From assembly GCA_910586255.1 (NCBI GenBank), contig CAJUHR010000035.1:1-44016 (forward strand): 44,016 bases of DNA, written 5' to 3'. The position numbers and the translations under genes were made by a program. This DNA is from an uncultured Lachnospiraceae bacterium. GTDB lineage: Bacteria; Bacillota; Clostridia; Lachnospirales; Lachnospiraceae. The notes under the pieces are model-generated. The model was not told where the DNA came from. It made no database searches and was given only the letters and a program-made list of their open reading frames with translations. This document shows positions 7,519 through 15,102 of the stretch, piece by piece (the first letter of the stretch is position 1; the number at the start of each line of letters is the position of its first letter).

Positions 7519-8387
7519 TCCTTGCTGCCTGCCTTTCCCGTCTTTTTAAGCAATCCGAGAATCGCTTTTTTAGCTTCCTCCACAGTGGTAATATCTTCCT
7601 CCAAAGGAACTCCCTTTTCTCTAAGCTGCCGCGCCACGTAAGTAATCTGGGGCGCTGCCAGGCCGATCTCCTCCAGCTCCTTATAATGGCCAAATACCTC
7701 CTTTGGCGGTGCATCAAACAGCTTTTCCCCGTGGCTCATCACCATGATCCGGTCCGCATACCGGGCAATGTCCTCCATGCTGTGAGACACAAGAATTATC
7801 GTCATTCTTTTTTCATTGTGAAGGGCTGATATCTGATCCAGTATCTCATCCCGCCCTCTGGGATCCAGCCCGGCCGTAGGCTCGTCCAGAATCAGCACCT
7901 CCGGCTGCATGGCCAGCACCCCTGCAATAGCTACCCGTCTCTTCTGACCGCCTGAAAGCTCAAAGGGAGACTGATCCCAATAGCGTTCTGAAAGCCCCAC
8001 CTGCGTCAGTGCTTCTCTGGCCCGCGCCTCCATCTCCTCCTTGGAAAGTCCCTGGTTCTTTGGTCCGAAACAGACATCGGAAAATACATCCACCTCAAAA
8101 AGCTGATGCTCCGGATACTGAAACACCAGTCCCACCTGGTTGCGCAGAGCCCTCATATCATATCCATCCTGATAAATATCCTCTCCGTTATAATAGATCT
8201 TTCCGCTGCTGGCCCGAAGCAGGCCGTTTAAATGCTGAATCAGCGTAGATTTTCCCGAACCAGTGTGTCCGATCAGACCGATAAACTGCCCGTCCCCAAT
8301 CTCAAAGCTGACATCCCTTAAGGCATACTGTTCAAAAGCCGTCCCTTCCCCGTATAAATAATTGATGTGCTCCGCCTTAATTGACAT
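7515..8387 (-). CDS. ecfA2: ECF transporter ATP-binding subunit EcfA2
   Basis: 290 residues. ABC ATPase: Walker A GHTGSGKST, Q-loop VFQYPEHQLFE, signature LSGGQKRRVAIAG, Walker B VLILDEPTAGLDP and switch His in LVSHSMED. The C-terminal tail after about residue 220 is typical of energy-coupling ATPases. The start at 8387 was chosen because GGAGG lies seven bases upstream; the more upstream ATG at 8399 would put the ribosome binding site inside the gene. It pairs with EcfA1 encoded just upstream. Confidence 0.96.
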   Translation of the reverse strand: MSIKAEHINYLYGEGTAFEQYALRDVSFEIGDGQFIGLIGHTGSGKSTLIQHLNGLLRASSGKIYYNGEDIYQDGYDMRALRNQVGLVFQYPEHQLFEVDVFSDVCFGPKNQGLSKEEMEARAREALTQVGLSERYWDQSPFELSGGQKRRVAIAGVLAMQPEVLILDEPTAGLDPRGRDEILDQISALHNEKRMTIILVSHSMEDIARYADRIMVMSHGEKLFDAPPKEVFGHYKELEEIGLAAPQITYVARQLREKGVPLEEDITTVEEAKKAILGLLKKTGKAGSKE

Positions 8388-8477
8388 AATTTCCTCCATT
8401 AATTTCCGTCTGCTGTATTGGCTTCATTCAACAATGCTGTCCGCAGAGTCCGCCTCATTTATCTGAATATGAATGTG

Positions 8478-9353
8478 TCACAAGGCTCCGTCCTTCTCCA
8501 TCTCAAAAATCGGAAGCAGATGGTCAATCAGCTCCTCAATGGTCAGTATCCCGTCCGGAAGCATTACCCCCTCCTGCCTCAGTTCATAGGCCAGCTCTGT
8601 AACCTGAGGCACATCCAGCCGATATCCCTTAAGCTCCTTCACATGGGAAAATACCTCTCTGGGCGTTCCGTCCATCACCAGATGCCCGTCATCCATCACA
8701 ATCACCCGATCTGCTTCAATCACCTCTTCCATATAATGAGTGATAAGAAGCACAGTGATTCCTTCCTTTTTGTTCAGTTCATGGACCGTGCGGATAACCT
8801 CCTTCCGCCCGTTAGGGTCCAGCATTGCCGTGGGCTCATCCAAAATAATACACTGAGGCTTCATGGCCATGACACCGGCAATCGCCACTCTCTGCTTCTG
8901 GCCTCCGGACAATTTGTTGGGAGATTTCAAGCGGTATGCCGTCATCCCCACAGCGGCCAGACTCTCATCTACCCGTCTCCAGATTTCATCCGTGGGCACG
9001 CCTAAATTCTCCGGGCCAAAACCCACATCCTCCTCCACAATATTTCCGATAATCTGATTGTCCGGATTCTGGAATACCATCCCCGCCGTCTTGCGGATAT
9101 CCCAGATATGATCATCGTCCGCGGTATTCATTCCGGATATCCACACGATTCCTTCGGTTGGCAGCAAAATACCATTGACCTGCTTGGCAAATGTGGATTT
9201 TCCGGATCCGTTATGTCCCAAAATCGCAACAAAATCGCCTGCCTGAATATCCAGATCCAAACCGTCAATGGCCCGATTCACTTCCTCCACATGGTCATCC
9301 TCATCTCTTCGGATATAGTCATAAATCAGCCTGGATGCCCTAATAATTCCCAT
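8478..9353 (-). CDS. ecfA1: ECF transporter ATP-binding subunit EcfA1
   Basis: 291 residues. ABC ATPase with Walker A GHNGSGKST, Q-loop VFQNPDNQIIG, signature LSGGQKQRVAIAG, Walker B CIILDEPTAMLDP and switch His in LITHYMEE. The family N-terminus is close to the Met at 9353 (MGIIRASRLIYDY). The open frame extends to 9452, but that codon overlaps the -10 box of the promoter at 9452-9480, so it cannot be used from that promoter; the Met at 9422 remains possible. First gene of the ecf unit; 90 bases separate it from ecfA2. Confidence 0.94.
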   Translation of the reverse strand: MGIIRASRLIYDYIRRDEDDHVEEVNRAIDGLDLDIQAGDFVAILGHNGSGKSTFAKQVNGILLPTEGIVWISGMNTADDDHIWDIRKTAGMVFQNPDNQIIGNIVEEDVGFGPENLGVPTDEIWRRVDESLAAVGMTAYRLKSPNKLSGGQKQRVAIAGVMAMKPQCIILDEPTAMLDPNGRKEVIRTVHELNKKEGITVLLITHYMEEVIEADRVIVMDDGHLVMDGTPREVFSHVKELKGYRLDVPQVTELAYELRQEGVMLPDGILTIEELIDHLLPIFEMEKDGAL

Positions 9354-9451
9354 TGCCCCATCTGCTCCTTTCCCGTGTGGCAGTTTCTGCCGCCTGCTTC
9401 TTTTCTGCAGTTTCTGTTCCATTATCTGTTTCCAGTATATTTTGTTTCTCA

Positions 9452-9480
9452 ATTTTACGCGATATCTTTGGCAGCGTCAA
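9452..9480 (-). promoter_or_regulatory. Promoter of the ecfA1 operon
   Basis: On the minus strand TTGACG (complement of 9475-9480), 17-base spacer, TAAAAT (complement of 9452-9457). It shows that the ecf genes are transcribed independently of the ribosomal operon and decides against the upstream start codon of ecfA1 at 9452. Confidence 0.8.
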
Positions 9481-9489
9481 GTATTTCCC

Positions 9490-9568
9490 AAAAAAAGAAC
9501 AGCTGCCCGGAAGAAATCGTTACTGTTCATAGGGTGCATCTTCTTGTCCGGCTTTGCCGAACAAGAAG
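9490..9568 (-). terminator. Hairpin and T-run region upstream of the ecfA1 promoter
   Basis: Two structures lie here. CTTCTTGTCCGGC (9540-9552) pairs with GCCGAACAAGAAG (9556-9568) with one mismatch and a TTT loop. Next, GAACAG (9497-9502) can pair with CTGTTC (9523-9528) and on the minus strand is followed by seven T (9490-9496). Together they probably insulate the ecf promoter from transcription arriving from the accessory segment. Confidence 0.45.
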
Positions 9569-9604
9569 CATCGTGCGTTTTCCCCGCCCCGTAAACTGTA
9601 ACAA

Positions 9605-9624
9605 AAAATCCAGGCAGCTGCCTC
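9605..9624 (-). terminator. Palindrome with T run directly after the cell-wall-binding gene
   Basis: The palindrome AGGCAGCTGCCT (9612-9623) begins four bases after the stop codon at 9627 and is followed on the minus strand by GGATTTTTTG. The stem is short once a loop is allowed, so this is a moderate intrinsic terminator. Confidence 0.5.
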
Positions 9625-9626
9625 TG

Positions 9627-10856
9627 TCACCGTCTCCAAATCCCATCCTGATCTACATAAAAGTTGTCTATCCAGGTATTTGTGGCCCGGCTTCCCTCTC
9701 CGGGATAGAAGTAGTACCAGTTACCGTCAATCTGGTTCCATCCCTCCATCATAATGCCCTCGCCGTTAAAATAATAAAGCTTCCCGTTTACATTGGCCCA
9801 ATTGTTGCGGAACATGGATCCCTCAAAGGAATCCGGTGTGGGATTCATATAATACCAATGGCCCCCCGACTGGATCCATCCTACCTGCATGCCCCCGTCT
9901 TCTGCCAAAAAGTAAGTTTGATTTCCCTTCTTCTGCCATCCCTTAAGCATCTTCCCGTCATTCTGGAACAGATACCACTTATTATCCACCTTCAGCCAGG
10001 AATCCTTCTGATAAGATCCGTCCGGATAGTAATAATACCAGTAATTGTCCTGCTGCTGCCACCCGGTACGGGTATTGCCTGTGGGGGAGCTGCTGACCCG
10101 GTCTGTTCTGCCGGAGCCGTCTGATACATCCTCCTTGGCAATATAGAGCTCATCTGACTCCACCCAATCGCTGTTTTTCCCGTAATTCTCGTCTTTGTTG
10201 GTCTTGGCTATGGTCCGCACCCTAAAGGAGTAGGTTCCTGCACTTGTCATATAGGGGTAAAAATCGTAGCTTGTGGCGGTGGTCTCAACAGCGTGGATTC
10301 TGGAAGTCCCTTTTCGCAGCACCACCTCGTATTTGCCGGTGTCTCCATCGTCCGGCCGTTCCCATTTGGCAGTTCCTTTGGTGTTGTCCTTCCAGTAAGC
10401 ATCCTCCGGCGCGGGGAAATCTCCCTTGATGGCATTCACCCGCAGCCGCACCACCAGTGTATCCGAATCCTCTCTCTTGGCGCTGACAAGGCTTCCTGAC
10501 TTGATCGTCACATTGCTGGATCGATAGGTTCCTTTAAAGTAATAGTCCGCCCCCGCATTCAGCCACACCTTCATCTCCGGCTGGTCGCCCACCTTCATGT
10601 CCCGTGTGGTGGATGTCACCCACTCCACCCGGTCAATGGTATACTTATCACCGGAGGTGGAAATGGAGACGCCTCCGCTCTCGGCAGAGCTTGTATCCAC
10701 CCCAATATCCGGCAGAGTGCCGCCGGGCTCCAATTTGGAACTGACGCGAATCGTAACACTGGATATCACATGGTCCGCCGCTGCCACAGTCATAAGCCCG
10801 GCCGCCGCCAACACGATACTCAGAACCCCTGTCCACAGCCATTTTCTGCTTTTCAT
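9627..10856 (-). CDS. Secreted protein with choline-binding-type cell-wall repeats
   Basis: 409 residues. The N-terminus MKSRKWLW plus a hydrophobic run ending VAAADH is a signal peptide, so the protein is exported. About residues 30-260 form a Ser/Thr-rich part with no motif I can name; GKYEVVLRKGTSRIHAVET followed by TYSFRVRTIAKT looks fibronectin-type-III-like. The last 150 residues carry about seven Trp/Tyr-rich repeats (GWQQQDNYWYYYYPDGSYQ, GWIQSGGHWYYMN, GWNQIDGNWYYFYP), the cell-wall/choline-binding repeat family, which holds proteins on the cell surface. No catalytic domain is seen. It has its own promoter at 10911-10939, which makes the upstream Met at 10895 unlikely as start; 10862 is a close alternative. 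Confidence 0.85.
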   Translation of the reverse strand: MKSRKWLWTGVLSIVLAAAGLMTVAAADHVISSVTIRVSSKLEPGGTLPDIGVDTSSAESGGVSISTSGDKYTIDRVEWVTSTTRDMKVGDQPEMKVWLNAGADYYFKGTYRSSNVTIKSGSLVSAKREDSDTLVVRLRVNAIKGDFPAPEDAYWKDNTKGTAKWERPDDGDTGKYEVVLRKGTSRIHAVETTATSYDFYPYMTSAGTYSFRVRTIAKTNKDENYGKNSDWVESDELYIAKEDVSDGSGRTDRVSSSPTGNTRTGWQQQDNYWYYYYPDGSYQKDSWLKVDNKWYLFQNDGKMLKGWQKKGNQTYFLAEDGGMQVGWIQSGGHWYYMNPTPDSFEGSMFRNNWANVNGKLYYFNGEGIMMEGWNQIDGNWYYFYPGEGSRATNTWIDNFYVDQDGIWRR

Positions 10857-10910
10857 AGTCATCCCTCTTTCTATCATCTGCTTGATCGATTGCATCTTTA
10901 TCTATATTTT

Positions 10911-10939
10911 ATTATAAGTGAAGGAAATCCTATGGTCAA
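10911..10939 (-). promoter_or_regulatory. Promoter of the cell-wall-binding protein gene
   Basis: On the minus strand TTGACC (complement of 10934-10939), 17-base spacer, perfect TATAAT (complement of 10911-10916). It gives a leader of about 45 bases. Confidence 0.8.
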
Positions 10940-11000
10940 CTTACGATATTCTTACCGAAAAATCAGAAAAGTGACAGAACTTCTCTTGAATCCTATATCA

Positions 11001-11156
11001 GCATATAAGCGGGGAGAAAAACAGCTTTCGGCTTATTTCGATTATTTTCATCTGAAAAAGGGATATATGCTTAGCTTTAATTTTAACAAGAAAAAGAAGA
11101 TCGGGGTAAAGGAAATTATTTGGGGAGACAAGGTTTTGATTGAGGAGGTTGTGTGA
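11001..11156 (+). pseudogene. C-terminal fragment of an AAA-ATPase/PD-(D/E)XK nuclease-type protein
   Basis: A plus-strand reading frame carries KRGEKQLSAYFDYFHLKKG, MLSFNFNKKKKIGVKE and ends KVLIEEVV before a TGA. This is the typical C-terminus of the large AAA-ATPase-like proteins with a PD-(D/E)XK-type nuclease domain that are abundant in Clostridia and Bacteroidetes. Only about the last 50 residues are here. The upstream part of the frame is occupied by the promoter of the divergent gene, and no ATPase domain is present, so it is a relic. It shows that a longer gene was once in this place and was cut away. Confidence 0.65.
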
Positions 11157-11179
11157 TCTGTGATGAGAATGCTGTGAGG

Positions 11180-11214
11180 CAAGGCTGTCCGGGGATTTGA
11201 TTCGGACAGCCTTG
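11180..11214. terminator. Perfect 12-bp hairpin between the nuclease relic and bioA
   Basis: CAAGGCTGTCCG (11180-11191) and CGGACAGCCTTG (11203-11214) are perfect inverted copies with an 11-base loop. It lies between two convergent reading frames, bioA (stop at 11225) and the relic. No long T run follows on either side, so termination strength is uncertain. Confidence 0.55.
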
Positions 11215-11224
11215 TTGATATTCC

Positions 11225-12421
11225 TCACGCAAACCACTCCCGCATACACCCAAGCACCTGCACCAGCTCCTCCTCTCCGATCACATAGGGAACCATGGCA
11301 TACAGATATTTGAGGAACGGCCGGGAAAATACTCCCCGCTCATAGGCAAACTGCTGGTATCCCTTAAGCACCACGGCATCCTTCACCTCCACACAGACAC
11401 AGCCTCCCATGATCCGCACCTCCTTTACCCGGGGATCACAAAAGCCCTCCATCTCCCGGCGGGTAATCTCCTCAATTCTGCGGATCTTAGACATGTAATC
11501 CTGCCTCTCAAAAATCTCAATGGATTTGAGCGCCACAGCGCAGGCCAGGGCATTTCCCATGAATGTAGGCCCATGCATCAGGGCGTGATCCGAATTGTCG
11601 TCATAAAATCCCTCGAAAACCTTCCGGTTGGCCACCGTGACCGCGTGTCCCATGTACCCGCCGGTCAGCGCCTTCCCCAGAACCAGGATATCCGGCAGCA
11701 CCAGATCCGCCACAAACCGGTTGCCGGTACGGCCAAAACCTGTGGCCACCTCGTCAAAAATCAGCAACACTCCATACTCATCACATAACTGCCGGGCCCT
11801 TTGCAAAAAGGACACATCATACATCCGCATCCCTCCGGCTCCCTGTAAGAGAGGCTCTACCAGCACACAGTTCAGCCGGTCATGGTACTGCAAAAACGCT
11901 TCCTCCAGGGCTTTTATCCTGGTGGGAATATGCTTCACATAGGGACTGGCGCCGTAAGCCTTGAGGACAAAATGGTAGTCCTCGTCATCCCCGGCCTCCA
12001 TGGTCTTGAAGGTATCCCCGTGATAAGCGTGCTCCAAAGCAAGAATCATTGTGCGCTGTTCCTCGCCCCGGTTCATATAATACTGCAGCGCCATCTTAAG
12101 CGCCACCTCCACGGCCACACTGCCGGAATCCGAGAAAAATGAGTAGTTCAGATCTCCCGGCAGCCAGCTCTCAAGCTTTGCGGAAAGCCTCTCAACCGGC
12201 TCATGAGTCAGACCGCCCAGCATCACATGAGAAAATTTCTCCACCTGGGATATAATCGCCTGATTCAGCTCCGGATGCTTGTAGCCGTGAATCACACTCC
12301 ACCAGGAAGAGACTGAATCAATCATCCTTTTCTCCCCCGTGTCCAGATACACTCCCTGAGCATCCACAATCTTCCAGGGCTCCTTCATAGTTTTCATCTG
12401 TTCATATGGATACCAGATCAT
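11225..12421 (-). CDS. bioA: Adenosylmethionine-8-amino-7-oxononanoate aminotransferase
   Basis: 398 residues. PLP enzyme that converts KAPA to DAPA using S-adenosylmethionine as amino donor, third-last step of biotin synthesis. Seen: WYPYEQM start, DSVSSWWSVIHGYKHPELN, EHAYHGDT, FDEVATGFGRTG with the PLP-ring Asp223, and GKALTGGY with Schiff-base Lys250. It is slightly shorter than E. coli BioA but complete. The start has GGAGGAG close upstream. It is the last gene of bioY-bioB-bioD-bioA, separated from bioD by 124 bases that contain a long inverted repeat. Confidence 0.95.
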   Translation of the reverse strand: MIWYPYEQMKTMKEPWKIVDAQGVYLDTGEKRMIDSVSSWWSVIHGYKHPELNQAIISQVEKFSHVMLGGLTHEPVERLSAKLESWLPGDLNYSFFSDSGSVAVEVALKMALQYYMNRGEEQRTMILALEHAYHGDTFKTMEAGDDEDYHFVLKAYGASPYVKHIPTRIKALEEAFLQYHDRLNCVLVEPLLQGAGGMRMYDVSFLQRARQLCDEYGVLLIFDEVATGFGRTGNRFVADLVLPDILVLGKALTGGYMGHAVTVANRKVFEGFYDDNSDHALMHGPTFMGNALACAVALKSIEIFERQDYMSKIRRIEEITRREMEGFCDPRVKEVRIMGGCVCVEVKDAVVLKGYQQFAYERGVFSRPFLKYLYAMVPYVIGEEELVQVLGCMREWFA

Positions 12422-12485
12422 AGCTCCTCCTCACACAATCACTCACACATTTTCCTTCGGGGACGCAATTCCTGCCCCTTCGCTG

Positions 12486-12549
12486 CTAGTACTGCATTGC
12501 GAAAATAGCGAGTGCCGAATTCACCGAAATTTCCGCAATGCAGTACTAG
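12486..12549. repeat. 16-bp perfect inverted repeat overlapping the bioD stop codon
   Basis: CTAGTACTGCATTGCG (12486-12501) and CGCAATGCAGTACTAG (12534-12549) are perfect inverted copies around 32 bases. The inner AAAT can extend the stem after one mismatch. The right arm includes the bioD stop codon (12546-12548). The size and form match palindromic dispersed elements (REP or small MITE-like), or an RNA hairpin that protects or attenuates the message between bioD and bioA. Confidence 0.8.
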
Positions 12550-13232
12550 TACAATGACTTCAAAGCCTCCAGAGAAATATCCAGCTCCCTGTCCCCGTCC
12601 CTGACGCAGGCCACCACCTTGACCCCCGTCAGATACTCACACATTTTCCGATTATCCTCATGAAGTACATTTCCCGGCTCATAATGATTGAAAACAATTC
12701 CCCTAACAGGAATGTCCTTCTCCTTCATATAAAACGCGGTCAGTCCTACACTGTTGATAGTGCCCAGCCCTGCATCCGCCACAATCACACATCCCAGATG
12801 GCACCTCTTGATAATATCCTCCAGCCACAGCTCCCGCTCATCCTGGCAGATGGGGCACAAAATCCCGCCGGAACCTTCCATGGTGACATACGAATATCTG
12901 GCGCAGACCGCCTCAAATCCCTTTTGGACCTTCTCAAATTCCACCGGATTGCCCTCCATCCGGGACGCCAGATGGGGAGATACTGCATTTTCGTATACAT
13001 AAGGGCACATTTCCTCCACCGGCTGCCTGATGCCCGACATTTCCTTCACCATAACCGCATCCCCGGGTATCAGGCTCCCGTCCGACCGGCGCTCATTTCC
13101 GCTCATGGCTGCCTTGTAATATCCGGCGGACAATCCGCACTGATGGAATTTTTTCAGAATCAGGCCGGACACATAGGTCTTTCCCATATCCGTCCCGGTT
13201 CCGGTGATAAATAAACATCCCACTTTACTCAT
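12546..13232 (-). CDS. bioD: Dethiobiotin synthetase
   Basis: 228 residues. ATP-dependent carboxylation of DAPA to dethiobiotin. Residues 8-19 hold the P-loop FITGTGTDMGKT, typical of BioD; YYKAAMSG corresponds to the substrate Lys region and TMEGSGGILCP to the EGAGG motif, here with Ser in place of Ala. Its start overlaps the end of bioB by eight bases, pointing to coupled translation. The last codons and the stop lie within an inverted repeat, which may have replaced the original C-terminus. Confidence 0.94.
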   Translation of the reverse strand: MSKVGCLFITGTGTDMGKTYVSGLILKKFHQCGLSAGYYKAAMSGNERRSDGSLIPGDAVMVKEMSGIRQPVEEMCPYVYENAVSPHLASRMEGNPVEFEKVQKGFEAVCARYSYVTMEGSGGILCPICQDERELWLEDIIKRCHLGCVIVADAGLGTINSVGLTAFYMKEKDIPVRGIVFNHYEPGNVLHEDNRKMCEYLTGVKVVACVRDGDRELDISLEALKSLY

Positions 13233-14193
13233 CCTCCCGCCTCACCTCAAACCCCAGCTCTCTCAAAAGCTTCTTGTCCGTCTCCACTGTGATTCCCGCC
13301 GTTGTCAGCATATCCCCGGAAATGGCAGCATTGGCGCCGGAACGAAAACATCCTCTTCCCTTATCCGGCATCAATCCGCGGCCTCCCGCCAGACGGATAT
13401 CCGCATCCGGCAGAATAAACCGGTAAACCGCCACAATCCGCCGCATATCCTCTTCTGTCAGCCTTTCATTCTCCCCAAAGGGCGTGCCTGGAATCGGGTT
13501 AAGCATATTGACAGGAACGCTTTTGACACCCAGCTCCCGCAAGGTAAGAGCCATGTCAATCCGGTCCTCCACCGTCTCCCCCAGCCCCATGATTCCTCCG
13601 CTGCACACAAAAAGGCCGGCGGCCTGAGCGGCACGGATGGCATTTATCTTGTCGTCAAAGGTATGGGTCGTACATATATTGGGAAAGTTTCTCCGGGAGG
13701 TCTCCAGGTTATTGTGGACTCTCGTTGCCCCCGCCTTACGCAAACGGCGATATTGCTCCTCATTTAAAAGGCCGAAGGAAACACACACTCCGATTCCCGT
13801 TTCCTCACGAATCTGCCTCACCGCCTCGCACATCCGGTCAACCTCCTGGTCTGACAGCCGTTTTCCTGATGTGACAATGGAATAGCGCAGCACCCCCTGC
13901 CGGTCATTGACCCTCGCCTGCTCCACAATCTCCTCCGTCCCCAGGAGCGGATATTCCGCCGCCCCTGTATGATTGTGAGCCGACTGGGCGCAAAAGCGAC
14001 AGTTTTCCGAGCACCGCCCGCTTTTCCCGTTAATGATCGTGCACAGGTCAAAGCGGTTGGAACAGAAAGACTGACGAATCTCGTCCGCCGTCTCACACAG
14101 CTCCTTCAATGGCTGCTGATACAGCCACATGGCCTCCCCGGCAGAAACCATTTTCCCTTCTAAAATCTCATTTCCTAATGCTCTGACTTCCAT
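13225..14193 (-). CDS. bioB: Biotin synthase
   Basis: 322 residues. Radical-SAM enzyme that inserts sulfur into dethiobiotin. The CSENCRFC motif has Cys61, Cys65 and Cys68 for the 4Fe-4S cluster; other family motifs are YSIVTSGKRLSD, VHNNLETSRRNFPNICTTHT and PVNMLNPIPGTPF. The start at 14193 was chosen because GGAGGAAAA lies directly upstream and the length then fits the family. The frame is open to 14301, but the extra 36 residues have no ribosome binding site as good. The gene follows bioY after 109 bases. Confidence 0.95.
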   Translation of the reverse strand: MEVRALGNEILEGKMVSAGEAMWLYQQPLKELCETADEIRQSFCSNRFDLCTIINGKSGRCSENCRFCAQSAHNHTGAAEYPLLGTEEIVEQARVNDRQGVLRYSIVTSGKRLSDQEVDRMCEAVRQIREETGIGVCVSFGLLNEEQYRRLRKAGATRVHNNLETSRRNFPNICTTHTFDDKINAIRAAQAAGLFVCSGGIMGLGETVEDRIDMALTLRELGVKSVPVNMLNPIPGTPFGENERLTEEDMRRIVAVYRFILPDADIRLAGGRGLMPDKGRGCFRSGANAAISGDMLTTAGITVETDKKLLRELGFEVRREDE

Positions 14194-14302
14194 TTTTCCT
14201 CCATCCTGTACACATTTCGCAGTACATCGCGCCTTCTTTCCTTCAATTTTCATACTATGGGCCAAATGATATGCCGGCATAGTTTCCTTATTTGCACACA
14301 AA

Positions 14303-14890
14303 TCATCCGATCTTTTGGCATACAGGAATCATCCTTTTTCCAAGAACCGCCCCAAAAATACACAGCACAATATCCCCCGGCACCGCCAGAAGAAAGCAGT
14401 ACAAAAACAGGGGCCAAAATCCGATGGGTGTTCCCAGATAAAATTTGCTGATCATATAATAATAGACCATTCCAAACAAATACACAATCCCCAACCCGAT
14501 AAAATTAGCAGCCAACAGCCGCGGATAGCCAGGATTTGCTTTCCCGTTGGCAATCACTCCCGTCACATAAGCTCCCGCCGCAAAGCCAATGATATAGCCA
14601 AAGCTTGGCTGGAATATGTACCCGATCCCGCCTCCCTGGGCAAACACCGGCACCCCGGCCAGCCCCAAAAGAATGTACACACAAACCGCCAGAGCTCCCA
14701 GCTTCCCTCCCAACAGAAGTCCGGCCAGCATGGTAAACAAATACTGCAGAGTAAACGGCACTACCGGAATCGGAATTTTGATGAACGCCCCAACCGCGAT
14801 TAATGTTACAAACATGGCGCATAGAATCATATTTTTTGTCTCGTTCCTTTTAATCCCCTGTTCCCTTATTCCCTGATTGGTTTTAATCAT
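14303..14890 (-). CDS. bioY: Biotin transporter S component BioY
   Basis: 195 residues with about six membrane segments. Binds biotin and works with the EcfA1-EcfA2-EcfT module; genes for all three are encoded at 6.7-9.4 kb in this window. Family motifs: VGAFIKIPIPVVPFTLQ near the start, and GGIGYIFQPSFGYIIGF in the middle. The start at 14890 is decided by the promoter: the upstream candidates at 14956 and 14926 lie in or before the -10 box, and GGAGGGAGA stands upstream of 14890. First gene of the biotin unit, so uptake and synthesis are controlled together. Confidence 0.93.
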   Translation of the reverse strand: MIKTNQGIREQGIKRNETKNMILCAMFVTLIAVGAFIKIPIPVVPFTLQYLFTMLAGLLLGGKLGALAVCVYILLGLAGVPVFAQGGGIGYIFQPSFGYIIGFAAGAYVTGVIANGKANPGYPRLLAANFIGLGIVYLFGMVYYYMISKFYLGTPIGFWPLFLYCFLLAVPGDIVLCIFGAVLGKRMIPVCQKIG

Positions 14891-14927
14891 GTTTATAATC
14901 GTCTCCCTCCGTAATGTCTTTCTCATA

Positions 14928-14956
14928 ATAATAACCGAACTCCATTCAATTGTCAA
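14928..14956 (-). promoter_or_regulatory. Promoter of bioYBDA
   Basis: On the minus strand a perfect TTGACA (complement of 14951-14956), 17-base spacer and TATTAT (complement of 14928-14933). The -35 box lies inside one half of the operator at 14950-14981. Confidence 0.88.
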
Positions 14957-14981
14957 CCGTTTTTGTTGTTGTGGTTAACAT
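14950..14981. promoter_or_regulatory. BirA-type biotin operator
   Basis: TTGTCAACC (14950-14958) and GGTTAACAT (14973-14981) are imperfect inverted halves separated by 14 bases. This matches the known biotin operator form, TTGTTAACC and its inverse about 15 bases apart, bound by the bifunctional biotin ligase/repressor BirA. One half covers the -35 box of the bioY promoter, so binding would block the polymerase when biotin is plentiful. The birA gene is not in the window. Confidence 0.88.
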
Positions 14982-15102
14982 TAATTATATGAATTTTTTG
15001 TTTCTCACTCTGTACAGGTATGAGGATCCTTAAGATCGGCGCTCTGGAATGGCCACCAAATAAATCAGGATAATCAAACGGCAGCAGTTTTCCCCGCTAA
15101 AA

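Noticed and set aside
10932..11000. First codons of the plus-strand frame before the nuclease relic
   Set aside because: This part overlaps the promoter of the divergent gene and does not resemble the family; only the part after about 11001 does.
14194..14301. N-terminal extension of BioB
   Set aside because: A much better ribosome binding site precedes the ATG at 14193, and the family starts there.
14891..14956. Longer bioY start codons at 14956 and 14926
   Set aside because: They lie within the promoter (-35/-10) and could not be on the transcript from that promoter.
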